Assembly (NCBI RefSeq): GCF_001865575.2 | Contig: NZ_CP017561.2 | Coordinates: 2,604,001 to 2,668,000 of the forward strand | DNA length: 64,000 nt | From: Paraburkholderia sprentiae WSM5005 | GTDB lineage: Bacteria > Pseudomonadota > Gammaproteobacteria > Burkholderiales > Burkholderiaceae | Reading direction: 5' to 3' | Part shown: piece after piece, positions 1 to 8,394 of the stretch | How positions within the stretch are numbered: position 1 is the stretch's first letter | Layout: each line of letters begins with the position of its first letter | Position numbers and translations under genes: made by a program | The notes under the pieces: generated by a model | The model's input: the letters and a program-made list of their open reading frames with translations, nothing else | Database searches by the model: none | What the model was told of the DNA's origin: nothing

Positions 1-981
1 CAGCAGATGCAGCTTGCCGAACACCAGCAGCGTGGCCGCGAGCGCGCAGACGATGCCGAGCGCTGTCGATACGAAGCCAAGCAGCAATAGACGCGGCGAG
101 CGGAACACCCACGTCATCAGCAGCGCGATGCCGCACAGCGACGCGATACCGATGATGTGCACTTCGCGTTCGGATGCGCTGCGCGCGGCCTCGGCATAGA
201 ACACGGCGCCGGTGCGCGCCAGCGATACGTCGGGGAACGTCTGACGCAAGCTGCTTTGCGCATCGGCGAGCGCCGCGCGCACCGCCTGCTGCGTCTTCGT
301 TTCGTAGGCGGAGCCGGGCAGCGTCGCGACGATCAGCACGCTGGTCGTGTCGCCCTGCGCGTCGTGACGATGCGACACGAGCAGGCTGTCCTCGACTTCG
401 AGATTCGACGTCGCGAGCGGCAGATTGCCGAGCCAGCGTTCGAGCCAACCGAACGGATCGTCGGCGAGCTGGGTGCTGAGGCCGCCTTGCAGCGGGCTAT
501 AGATGCGTCGCGCGAGCAGGTCGTGCAGCGTCGTTGCGCTGGCGCTCGCGAGCGCGCTGCGATCGGCCGGCGCGAGCAGGCCAAAGCGATACGGCAGGTA
601 CAGCGCCGCGATCTGTGACAGGTCGAATGGCGGCAACTCGGCCGTCACCGATGCGAATGCGCCGCTCTTTTGCAACGACGCACCCAGTTGCTTCGCGGCC
701 GCTTTCGCGTGTGCATCGTCGCGGCTCGTGACGAGCAACACGGTGCGGTCGCCCAGCGCGCCGGCGAGCGTGTCGACCGCTTTTTCGGCGACCGGGTCCG
801 CTTCGGTTGCGGGCAGCAGTGCGAGCAGATTGGTTTCGAGCGGCGACGCTGCCGCGAAGCGCCAGCCGCAATAGAGCGCCGCCAGCAGCGCGAGCGCGAG
901 CCATGCGGCACGCACGCCCCATGCGCGCTTTGCGGCTTGTTTCGCGGCCTGTTTCGCGGCTCGCTGCTGCGGCACCGCCAT
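1..981 (-). CDS. MMPL/RND-family exporter of the aryl-polyene cluster, N-terminal part
   Basis: The gene starts with ATG at 981 and stays open for 327 codons to the window edge, so its C-terminus is missing. The visible part has a basic N-terminus (repeated AAKQ), one membrane segment at about residues 17-34, a long periplasmic-type domain, and a second hydrophobic run near residues 280-325 where the first RND membrane bundle begins. MMPL exporters of this kind accompany APE clusters next to a LolA-like protein and are thought to move the lipid-linked polyene towards the outer membrane. The start codon overlaps the stop of the upstream LolA-like gene (ATGA), which implies translational coupling. 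Family assignment rests on topology and context. Confidence 0.85.
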   Translation of the reverse strand, partial: MAVPQQRAAKQAAKQAAKRAWGVRAAWLALALLAALYCGWRFAAASPLETNLLALLPATEADPVAEKAVDTLAGALGDRTVLLVTSRDDAHAKAAAKQLGASLQKSGAFASVTAELPPFDLSQIAALYLPYRFGLLAPADRSALASASATTLHDLLARRIYSPLQGGLSTQLADDPFGWLERWLGNLPLATSNLEVEDSLLVSHRHDAQGDTTSVLIVATLPGSAYETKTQQAVRAALADAQSSLRQTFPDVSLARTGAVFYAEAARSASEREVHIIGIASLCGIALLMTWVFRSPRLLLLGFVSTALGIVCALAATLLVFGKLHLL

Positions 982-1694
982 CACGGTGCTCCGAACAGGC
1001 TGCGCTCGTCCGGCGTCGGCTCGGCGACGGCCGTGCTGTCGGCGAACTCGAGCTTCGTCACGTCGCCGTTCGCGAGCGTGATGCGCAGGCTTTGCAGATA
1101 ATCGCCGCCGCTCATGTCGAGGCCCTTGATCGACTGCGCGAGCTGCGGTTGATTCGGCGTGAGTCGCATGCGCCATTGCGTGGCGTTGCCTTCGGCGCTC
1201 ACGTCGAACTGCGAGTACAGCGCCGACAGATCGCCGCCGAGCATCGCGCGCATCATCTTCGACACCTGCGCGACGCCGCGCGTGGCCTGCGCGCTATGCG
1301 TGCTGACGCGATGGCCGCTGGCGTCGAGCTGCGCGACGTTAGCGTCGGTGATCACGTAGGTGGCCTTGTAGGGCGTGTCGATCTGCCAGATCACACCGCG
1401 CTCGCGGAAGAACAGCAACGTGCCGTTGCTGACGAGCGGCTGCTTCATCGCGGCGAGCGTCTGCGTCTGCGTGAATCGCGCGCGCACGCCCTTGGGTTGC
1501 GCGAGATGCGCGGCGATCTGCGAGACCAGCGCGGCGTTGGCGTTGCTGGCGGCACTGTTGGCGGTCTCGTTGGTCGGGGCTGGGTTGCTTGCGGTAGCCG
1601 CAGCGGCCGACCCCGCGGGCAATGCGAGCACCCCCATCACGCCGATCACCCGCGCGAGCCGCGACACGACGACTGTCAGCGCACGGCGATTCAT
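981..1694 (-). CDS. LolA-like outer-membrane lipoprotein carrier protein of the APE cluster
   Basis: The product has 237 residues with a signal peptide (MNRRALTVVVSRLARV... ending near ASAAAA-type residues 20-33). A LolA-like beta domain follows, with the typical opening 'GVRARFTQTQTLAAMKQPLVSNG' idea split as RARFTQTQTL then SNGTLLFFRERGVIWQ. LolA relatives in APE clusters are proposed to carry the acylated polyene or a lipoprotein through the periplasm for the neighbouring MMPL exporter. Start 1694 was chosen over longer options because its ATG overlaps the thioesterase stop (ATGA) and is followed at once by the signal peptide. It is probably not the housekeeping LolA, which normally sits near ftsK. 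Confidence 0.85.
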   Translation of the reverse strand: MNRRALTVVVSRLARVIGVMGVLALPAGSAAAATASNPAPTNETANSAASNANAALVSQIAAHLAQPKGVRARFTQTQTLAAMKQPLVSNGTLLFFRERGVIWQIDTPYKATYVITDANVAQLDASGHRVSTHSAQATRGVAQVSKMMRAMLGGDLSALYSQFDVSAEGNATQWRMRLTPNQPQLAQSIKGLDMSGGDYLQSLRITLANGDVTKLEFADSTAVAEPTPDERSLFGAP

Positions 1695-2131
1695 CGTCCC
1701 CATACACGCCCCAGCTTGTCGAATACGACCGGCGGCGACACGAACTGCAATTCCTCGGTGGCGGCATCGACGGCGACCTGGATCGTATAGCCCTTCGTGA
1801 GTCGCGTGCCCGACGCGCAATCGACGATTTCATAGCCTATTTTCAGGCGGTTTTCGTATTCGAGCAGTTGGGCGCGCACTTCGAGCGTCTGTCCGTACAC
1901 GGCGGGCCGTACGTATTTCAGATGCGCCTCGACGATCGGCCATAGATAGCCGGACGCCCGCATCTCGCGATAGTCGTAGTCGAACGCGCGCAGCAGCGCC
2001 GCGCGGCCCATCTCGAAGTACTTCAGATAATTGCCGTGCCAGCACACGTTCATCGCGTCGACGTCGTGAAACGGCACTTCGAGCGTCGCGCTGGCAGTCA
2101 GCGCCTGGTTCAGTTTCGCGGCGTCGCTCAT
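1691..2131 (-). CDS. Hot-dog thioesterase (4-hydroxybenzoyl-CoA thioesterase family) of the APE cluster
   Basis: A 146-residue single hot-dog domain. Near residues 20-36 it carries the 4HBT signature HDVDAMNVCWHGNYLKYFE, with the catalytic-type Asp and the H-x-x-Y pattern. Such thioesterases hydrolyse acyl-CoA or acyl-ACP thioesters; in APE clusters a homologue is thought to release or proofread intermediates. Both ends overlap neighbours by 4 nt: its ATG overlaps the ammonia-lyase stop and its stop overlaps the LolA-like start. The overlap at 2131 fixes the start. Confidence 0.88.
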   Translation of the reverse strand: MSDAAKLNQALTASATLEVPFHDVDAMNVCWHGNYLKYFEMGRAALLRAFDYDYREMRASGYLWPIVEAHLKYVRPAVYGQTLEVRAQLLEYENRLKIGYEIVDCASGTRLTKGYTIQVAVDAATEELQFVSPPVVFDKLGRVWGR

Positions 2132-3753
2132 GCGTTGGCTCCCTCGCGATAGTCGTCCCTGTCCAGCAGTTCGCACCCGGCAATGCGCGCGGTCAACGCG
2201 CGCAACTCGCCTTCGAGCGCGCGGTCCTCGGCGACGAACGGCGAGCGCGCGCCGACGTCGTCGACAAACGCGCGCAGCGGCGCGGGCACCGGTGTCGCAC
2301 TGTCGATGCGCAAGCGCAAATGCACGGCCTGCACCGTCGCGAGCGTGTGCGCGGCGGCGACCTGCTCCGTCAATTCGAGCACGCGCAGGCAATCGCGCGC
2401 GGCGATCGTGCCCATGCTGACCTTGTCCTGATTGTGCGCCTCGGTCGAGCGCGAAAACACGCTCGCGGGCATCGTGTTCTTCAGCGCCTCGGCGGTCCAT
2501 GCGGACGACGAAATCTGCACGGCCTTGAAGCCGTGATTGATCGCGGCGCGTTCGGGCGCCGCGCCCGACAGATTGCGCGGCAAGCCGTTGTTGAAGTTGA
2601 CATCGACGAGCAACGCGAGCTGCCGGTCCATCAGATCCGCCAGATTCGCGACGGCGACTTTCAGCGCATCCATCGCGAACGCGATATGGCCGCCATAGAA
2701 GTTGCCGCCGTGCAAAATGCGTTCGTTGTCGGGATCGACGAGCGGATTGTCGTTCGCGCTGTTCAGCTCGTTTTCGACGTCGCGGCGCACCCAGCCGAGC
2801 GCATCGCGCGCGACGCCGATCACGTGCGGCGCGCAGCGAATCGAATAGCGGTCCTGCAGGCGATGCCCGGGCGTGTCGGCGCGGCCGGCCAGATCGGCGC
2901 GGATCCACGCGGCCGCTTCGGCCTGGCCCGCGTGCGGCTTCACCTCGAACAGCGTCGCGTCGAAGTGCGCGGCGCGGCCGTCGAGCGCGACGGTCGACAG
3001 CGCGGTCAAACGCGCGGCAAGCCGCGTCAGGTGCTCCGCGCGCACCACCGCGAGACAGGCGAGGCCGGTCATCACGGCCGTGCCGTTCATCAGCGCGAGG
3101 CCTTCCTTCGGCGCGAGCGTCAGCGGCTCGACACCCAACTCCGTCCACACGTCGCGCGCCGCGCGCAACCCGCCGGCGTACTGCACGTCGCGCTCGCCCG
3201 CGAGCGCGGCCGCCACGTACGACAGCGGCGTCAGATCGCCGCTCGCGCCGACCGAACCCTCGGACGGAATGCGTGGCAACACGCGATGATTGATCAAGGC
3301 CGCGAGGCGTTCGAGCAGCACCGTACGCACGCCCGAAAAGCCATAGGCGAGGGAATTGAGGCGCGCGGCGATCACCGCGAGCGTTTGCGCGTCGTCGAGA
3401 TAGGCGCCCATGCCGCAGCCGTGATACCGCGTCAGTTGCAGCGGCAACGCCTCGACGAGCGCCATCGGCACATCGACCACGCAGGCGTCGCCGTACCCAG
3501 TGTTGACGCCGTACACGGTCGCGCCGGCGGCCAACTGGCGGCGCAGGAACGCGGCGCCGCGCTCGATGCGCGCGCGCCATGCGGGATCGTCGCTCAGCGC
3601 GACAGAGGCCCGCCGTCGCGCAATCGCGACGACCTCCTCGATCGTCAGCCGGCGTGCACCGACGACGATCGGCGTGCAATCGGCATGAGCGGCGACGTCG
3701 GCATTCGCCACACCGCATGCGGGCCGCACATCGTTCAGATCATGTTCGGCCAT
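2128..3753 (-). CDS. MIO-dependent aromatic amino-acid ammonia-lyase (HAL/TAL family) of the APE cluster
   Basis: 541 residues, slightly longer than a typical bacterial HAL. The MIO-forming tripeptide Ala170-Ser171-Gly172 lies in GSVGASGDLTPL, and the catalytic Tyr81 lies in YGVNTGYG. The family eliminates ammonia from His, Tyr or Phe. The selectivity pair aligns with Tyr110-His111 (LTRYHGCG), which is neither the Ser-His of histidase, the His-Leu of tyrosine lyase nor the Phe-Leu of phenylalanine lyase. In APE clusters this enzyme is proposed to supply a hydroxycinnamate-type starter. Start 3753 follows family length; it overlaps the upstream gene by 14 nt. No hut genes are adjacent, which argues against histidine catabolism. 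Confidence 0.9.
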   Translation of the reverse strand: MAEHDLNDVRPACGVANADVAAHADCTPIVVGARRLTIEEVVAIARRRASVALSDDPAWRARIERGAAFLRRQLAAGATVYGVNTGYGDACVVDVPMALVEALPLQLTRYHGCGMGAYLDDAQTLAVIAARLNSLAYGFSGVRTVLLERLAALINHRVLPRIPSEGSVGASGDLTPLSYVAAALAGERDVQYAGGLRAARDVWTELGVEPLTLAPKEGLALMNGTAVMTGLACLAVVRAEHLTRLAARLTALSTVALDGRAAHFDATLFEVKPHAGQAEAAAWIRADLAGRADTPGHRLQDRYSIRCAPHVIGVARDALGWVRRDVENELNSANDNPLVDPDNERILHGGNFYGGHIAFAMDALKVAVANLADLMDRQLALLVDVNFNNGLPRNLSGAAPERAAINHGFKAVQISSSAWTAEALKNTMPASVFSRSTEAHNQDKVSMGTIAARDCLRVLELTEQVAAAHTLATVQAVHLRLRIDSATPVPAPLRAFVDDVGARSPFVAEDRALEGELRALTARIAGCELLDRDDYREGANA

Positions 3754-5467
3754 TCGCGCCTCGCTTGGGGCTGGCCCAGAAATCGAAGAAGTTGAACCAT
3801 TGATAAGGTGCCTTGCGGCAATAGTGTTCGAGGCGCAGCGCGTAGCGTTGCGCCCACGCGGCCAGATGCTGCGCGCGTTCGCGCCGCGGCAGCTCGATGC
3901 GCTCGGCGAACGGCTCAAAGTAGATGCGATAGCCGTCGCGTTCCTTCAGGCAGAAAAACAGGTAGACCGGACAGCCGAGCGCATGTGCGAGCACGTACGG
4001 CCCTTGCGCGAACGGCGCGCTCGCGCCGAGAAACTGCGCGTCGGTGGTGCGTCCCGCTTCGCGCGCCGGCACCCGATCGCCGACGATCACCAGCAGCTCG
4101 CCCGCATCGATACGCTGCTGCATCAGCACCGCGGTTTCGGGACCGAAGTCGCCGACCTCGAGCAAATGCCGCGCGAAGTCGCGATTCGACGACGCCAGCA
4201 CGCGATTGAAGCGGCGCGCGTGCTCGGTGTAGACGACCGCCGTGACCTTCGCGTGCTCACCGCGCACGGCGAGCGCGCGCATCATCTCCAGATTGCCGAG
4301 GTGCGCGCCGATCACGAGCGCACCGTTGCCGCTCGCGATCAATGCTTCGAACGCCGAAGGATCGTCGAAGGTCACATCGGTTTCGTTGACGCGGCCGCTC
4401 CACGCGGCGAGCTTGTCGAAGCCCGACTGCGCGAACGCGAGCATATGGCGATACGCGGACAGCCAGCCCGGACGCGGCGTATCCGCCGACGGCGCCACCG
4501 CGTTCAGACGCGCGAAGTAGTTGCCCGACGCGGCGCGCGCGGCGCGGCCCGTCAGCAGAAAATACGCGACGATCGGATGCAGCCACAGCGCGGTGAAGCG
4601 GCGCCCGAACAGCTTGCAGCTGAGCGCGAGCAGGCTCATGCCGAGGTGGCTGCCGCGTTCGGCGATACGCCACCATGCCTCGGGCCGGGCTTCATCGGTG
4701 TCGTCGGCCACCGCGCCACGGCGCGGCATAACCTTGTGCGCGAGCAGCATCGGCAGGCGCGACAGCATGCCGAACACGAGCCGCGTATGGCTGCGGCTGA
4801 TGCGCACGTTGTCCCACAGCACGTCGAAATGCGACACGCCGTCGGACGCATAGGTCACGCGCGTCGCGATCGAGCGGAACGCAGCGCGCCGCCAGTACAG
4901 ACGCACGAGGATCTCGATGTCGAAGTCCATGCGCGTCGGCAGCTGCACGCTGTCGATCAGCTCGCACGCGAGCGCGAGCGGATACAGACGAAAGCCGCAC
5001 ATCGAATCGCGGATCGTCAGCGACAGCGTCTCGATCCACACCCACACGTGGGTCAGATAGCGGCCGTACAGACGTGCCTTCGGCACGCTGTCGTCATAGA
5101 CCGGACGGCCGAGAATCACCGCAGCGGGGTCAGTGCGCGCCGCATCGATGAAGCGCGGCACGTCAGCCGCGTCGTGCTGGCCGTCGGCGTCGATCTGCAG
5201 CGCATGCGTGTAGCCCGCGGCGCGCGCCGCGCGCAGGCCCGCCATCACCGCCGCCCCCTTGCCGCCGTTTTCGGGCAGACGCAGCAGCGTCATCTGTCCG
5301 GCGTACTGCCGCGCGAGCCCGGCGAGCACCTGCTGGGTCGGCTCGTCGCTGCCGTCGTCGACGACGAACATCGGCAGGCCGTGCACCGTGAGATGCGCGA
5401 CGGTCGCGCCGATCGCGTCCTTGTGGTTGTAGATCGGAATGACGATGCAGGGCGCGAACTTGATCAT
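3740..5467 (-). CDS. Fused family-2 glycosyltransferase / LpxL-type lysophospholipid acyltransferase
   Basis: 575 residues with two enzymes in one chain. Residues 5-240 form a GT2 glycosyltransferase: IVIPIYNHKD at the N-terminus, VVDDGSDE near 35-41, and the metal-binding DADG in IDADGQHD near 93. Residues 300-575 form an HtrB/LpxL-type acyltransferase with the HxxxxE motif in GAHLGNLEMMRAL. Fusions of this kind are typical of APE clusters, where they are proposed to build or acylate the sugar or lipid anchor of the pigment. The ATG at 5467 overlaps the AMP-ligase stop (ATGA), and the stop region overlaps the ammonia-lyase start by 14 nt. Confidence 0.9.
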   Translation of the reverse strand: MIKFAPCIVIPIYNHKDAIGATVAHLTVHGLPMFVVDDGSDEPTQQVLAGLARQYAGQMTLLRLPENGGKGAAVMAGLRAARAAGYTHALQIDADGQHDAADVPRFIDAARTDPAAVILGRPVYDDSVPKARLYGRYLTHVWVWIETLSLTIRDSMCGFRLYPLALACELIDSVQLPTRMDFDIEILVRLYWRRAAFRSIATRVTYASDGVSHFDVLWDNVRISRSHTRLVFGMLSRLPMLLAHKVMPRRGAVADDTDEARPEAWWRIAERGSHLGMSLLALSCKLFGRRFTALWLHPIVAYFLLTGRAARAASGNYFARLNAVAPSADTPRPGWLSAYRHMLAFAQSGFDKLAAWSGRVNETDVTFDDPSAFEALIASGNGALVIGAHLGNLEMMRALAVRGEHAKVTAVVYTEHARRFNRVLASSNRDFARHLLEVGDFGPETAVLMQQRIDAGELLVIVGDRVPAREAGRTTDAQFLGASAPFAQGPYVLAHALGCPVYLFFCLKERDGYRIYFEPFAERIELPRRERAQHLAAWAQRYALRLEHYCRKAPYQWFNFFDFWASPKRGANGRT

Positions 5468-7173
5468 GCGTCCTCCCGATGCACGAGCACACCCGACGCG
5501 CATTCGCGTCCGTCGAGCCGGTACGCGAACTGCACGCGCCGACGCTCGAGCTCGTACGCGAGCGCGAGTTCGAGCACCGCACCCGGTAACACCGGCGCCA
5601 TGAACTTCAAGCGGTCGACCGACGCCACCTCGCGCACCCGCGGCCAATGCCCGGCCGCGAGTCGCGCCGCCCAGTCGACCTGCACGACGCCCGGCAGAAT
5701 CGGCAGGCCCGGAAAGTGGCCGGCGAAATGCACCAGCGACGGCGGCACGCGCAGCACGTAGTGCAGCGTGTCGCCGTCGCGCGTTTCGGCGAGCACTTCC
5801 ATGCCCTCGGCGCGCGGCGCGAACGCGGCGGCCACCGCGCTGGCGGGCAGCTTGCCGCGCGCATCGAACGGCAGACCGATGCGAAAACGCCAGTGACGCG
5901 GCAGCACGACCGCATCGAAGTAGTCGGCCAGATGCCGGCGCAGCGTTTTCGCGAGCGCGACGCGGCCTTCGTCGCGCAACGCCGCGCTGCCCGCTTCGCT
6001 CAGCGCGACCACTGCGCCGACCCGTTCGCGCGATGCGCCGTCGAGCGGCACCAGGGCCGCTTGCGCGACAAACGGATGCAGCGCGAGACGCGCCTCGAGT
6101 TCCGGCAGCGATACGCGCTTACCGCCGAGCTTCAGCACGCGGTCGAGGCGCCCTTGCAAACGGAAGCGCCCGTCGGCATCGAACGCGATGCGGTCGCCCG
6201 TGCGATGCCAGCCGTCGTGATCGAGATGCGGCGAACGCACGCACAGCGCGCCGTCGTCGTCGCGGCGCAGCTCGGCGCCGGCGACCGGCTGCCACGCGTC
6301 GCCCCGATCCTGGCGTCGCCACGCGATTCCGCCGGTTTCCGTGCTGCCGTAGATTTCGAGCGGCGCCGCGCCGTAGCTCGCCGCATAGGGCTGCGCCGCA
6401 TCGGCCGCGAGCGGACCACCCGACGAAAAGAACGCGCGCGGCGCGGGCGTCAGCGCGGCGAAGCCCGGCAACGCGGGCCAGCGCGATAGTTGCGCGGGTG
6501 TCGACACGATCGCCGTCGCGCCGCATTGCGCGATGCGCGCCTGCAGCTGCTGCGGCTCCATGCCGATCGCGCGATCGAACGCGCGGCCGGCCGCGAGCGG
6601 CCACAACACCCGAAACAGCAGGCCATAGATGTGGTGATGCGGCACGCTCGCGAGCATGGTCGCGTTGCCGAGCAACCCGCCCCATTGCAGTTCCAGCGTG
6701 TGCACTTCGGCGTTGAATTGCGCGAGGGTCTTGCGAATCGGCTTCGGCGTGCCGCTGCTGCCCGACGTGTAGAGCGTGAGCGGCGCGTGCGGGTCGATCA
6801 GGTAGGCGGTGCTAGCGGCGGCATGTGCATGCGCCGATGCGACGAACGGCGGCAGATCCGCGTCCGTCAGCATGAAGTCGTAGGCGCCCGCGAGATCGGC
6901 GAGATAGCCCGGCGTCGCATTGGCCGGGATCACCGGCTCCTTGCCGCACGCGAGCAGCGCGAACAATGCGCAGGCGAACTCGAACGGATCGTCGATACAG
7001 ACCGCGCAGCGTGGCGCGTCGTGGGTGCGCACGAGCTCGACCAAGCCCGCGACGCGCGCGCGAAACGCCGAGCGATCGAGCAGCATGGCGCCGTCGCGGC
7101 ACACCGGTGCGGCAAGCGCATCACCCGCGACGAGCGCGGCGTCGGCCGACAACAGATCGTGCAACGCGATCAT
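5464..7173 (-). CDS. AMP-dependent acyl/aryl ligase fused to a FabZ/FabA-like dehydratase
   Basis: 569 residues. Residues 1-460 are an ANL adenylating enzyme: P-loop TSGSSGTPKPIRK at 136-148, YGSTETGG, TGDR, and the C-terminal hinge with LKLGGKRV. Residues 473-569 are a hot-dog dehydratase module with the GHFPGxPxxPGV motif (GHFPG at 485-489). The ligase probably activates the aromatic starter acid made by the neighbouring ammonia-lyase and loads it on an ACP; the dehydratase would form the conjugated double bonds. The start forms a TGATG overlap with the membrane-protein gene. The fusion joins two activities that are often separate genes. Confidence 0.9.
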   Translation of the reverse strand: MIALHDLLSADAALVAGDALAAPVCRDGAMLLDRSAFRARVAGLVELVRTHDAPRCAVCIDDPFEFACALFALLACGKEPVIPANATPGYLADLAGAYDFMLTDADLPPFVASAHAHAAASTAYLIDPHAPLTLYTSGSSGTPKPIRKTLAQFNAEVHTLELQWGGLLGNATMLASVPHHHIYGLLFRVLWPLAAGRAFDRAIGMEPQQLQARIAQCGATAIVSTPAQLSRWPALPGFAALTPAPRAFFSSGGPLAADAAQPYAASYGAAPLEIYGSTETGGIAWRRQDRGDAWQPVAGAELRRDDDGALCVRSPHLDHDGWHRTGDRIAFDADGRFRLQGRLDRVLKLGGKRVSLPELEARLALHPFVAQAALVPLDGASRERVGAVVALSEAGSAALRDEGRVALAKTLRRHLADYFDAVVLPRHWRFRIGLPFDARGKLPASAVAAAFAPRAEGMEVLAETRDGDTLHYVLRVPPSLVHFAGHFPGLPILPGVVQVDWAARLAAGHWPRVREVASVDRLKFMAPVLPGAVLELALAYELERRRVQFAYRLDGRECASGVLVHREDA

Positions 7174-7841
7174 CAGGCCGCCTCCGAGCCGGCCCGCGCG
7201 GCGCGCGGCAGCATGAAGAGACGCCGCCACACGTACTCGCCGGCAAGCAGCGCGCCGATCAGCCCATACGCGACGGCGCCGTTGTACAGCGACCAGTTCG
7301 CGCGGCTCCAATCGAGCGCGGTATAGGCGGAAAACACCCCGTTCAGCGTGAAAAAGCCGCACCACACCTGGGTCACGCGCCGCGTATAGCGCACCGCGCC
7401 CGGCGGCAGTTCAGGGCTGCCGAGGCGGGCGAATTTTTCGATCATCGACGGCCCGCGCACGAGCGTCGCGCCGAACGCGATCAGCAAACCGAGATTGACG
7501 AGCGACGGATAGAAGCGCAGCAGCAGCTCGCTATCGGTGACGACGATCGCCGCCGACGCGCAGCTCAGCAGCATCATCACGCCCCAGTCGAGCGCGGACA
7601 GCTGGCGCAGCGGCATCGCGACCGGACCGCCGCCGGCCCAGCGCTGCAGCCATACAGTCGCGAGCAGCAAGCAGCCGACGAGACGCGGCGCGTCCCAGTG
7701 CCATGCGCACAAAATCAGCGCGGGGTAAGCGAGTTTCAGCAGCACCTGCACGGCGGTCCTGCTCCAGTGAAGGCGCGTGCCGGATTCGCTGGCGGCGGGG
7801 CGTGGCTTTGACATCTGCGGGCGCGAGCGCGCGGCCGGCAT
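7173..7841 (-). CDS. COG4648-type multi-pass membrane protein of the APE cluster
   Basis: 222 residues with about five or six hydrophobic helices, for example VLLKLAYPALILCAW, LLATVWLQRW, ALDWGVMMLLSCASAAIVV, NLGLLIAFGATLV and YGLIGALLAGEYVWRR. A soluble basic N-terminus of about 28 residues precedes them. Membrane proteins of this family lie between ACP and ligase genes in APE clusters; no reaction is established. It overlaps the ACP stop by one nucleotide (TGATG) and has the same overlap with the ligase start, so it is coupled on both sides. Confidence 0.82.
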   Translation of the reverse strand: MPAARSRPQMSKPRPAASESGTRLHWSRTAVQVLLKLAYPALILCAWHWDAPRLVGCLLLATVWLQRWAGGGPVAMPLRQLSALDWGVMMLLSCASAAIVVTDSELLLRFYPSLVNLGLLIAFGATLVRGPSMIEKFARLGSPELPPGAVRYTRRVTQVWCGFFTLNGVFSAYTALDWSRANWSLYNGAVAYGLIGALLAGEYVWRRLFMLPRAARAGSEAA

Positions 7842-8092
7842 CAGCCTTGCGCCGCGAGCAGCGATTCGACCGCGTCGATCACGTCGCCGACCGTGCGCAC
7901 GGACTTGAAGTCCTCCGGCTTGATGCGGCGGCCGGTCATTTCCTGCAGCTTGATCGCGAGATCGACCGCGTCGATGCTGTCGAGATCGAGTTCGTCGAAC
8001 AGGCGAGCGTCGGGTGTCACGCGCTCCGGCTCGATCGCGAAGTTTTCCTTGAAGATCGCGCGGATGCGCTCAAGAATCTCAGTCTCAGACAC
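7841..8092 (-). CDS. Acyl carrier protein, APE cluster (second of two)
   Basis: 83 residues, an acidic four-helix ACP. The phosphopantetheine attachment serine is Ser39 in ELDLDSIDAVDL. It would carry polyene intermediates for the ketosynthases expected beyond the left edge of the window. It lies 2 nt after the first ACP gene, so the two are probably cotranslated. APE clusters usually encode two distinct ACPs. Confidence 0.93.
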   Translation of the reverse strand: MSETEILERIRAIFKENFAIEPERVTPDARLFDELDLDSIDAVDLAIKLQEMTGRRIKPEDFKSVRTVGDVIDAVESLLAAQG

Positions 8093-8094
8093 GG

Positions 8095-8394
8095 TTAATC
8101 CCCCTTCCTTGTGGTTTCGTTCGCAGCGTGCGCCGCTTCGCGCTGACTCTCGACCAACGCGGCGAGCGTGTTGATCGAGCGAAAGTGCTCGCGCGTGCGT
8201 TCGTCGTTCGCCGCGATGGTCAGTTGGTATTGTTTGCGCAGCACGATGCCGATCTCGAGCGCGTCGATCGAATCGAGACCGATGCCGTCGGAACCGAACA
8301 ACGGTGCATCGTCGTCGATATCGGCCGGGCTCAGGTCTTCGAGATCGAGAGCTTCGATCAGAAGCTTTTTAATTTCCAGTTTTAAAGAATCCAT
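8095..8394 (-). CDS. Acyl carrier protein, APE cluster (first of two)
   Basis: 99 residues. The attachment serine is Ser42 in GIGLDSIDALEI, followed by a charged C-terminal tail (HAANETTRKGD). It diverges from the second ACP, which suggests the two carry different starter or extender species. The start at 8394 (MDSLKLEIK) was chosen because it gives a standard ACP helix I and avoids an unrelated N-terminal extension. It overlaps the end of the acyltransferase gene by 26 nt. Confidence 0.92.
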   Translation of the reverse strand: MDSLKLEIKKLLIEALDLEDLSPADIDDDAPLFGSDGIGLDSIDALEIGIVLRKQYQLTIAANDERTREHFRSINTLAALVESQREAAHAANETTRKGD

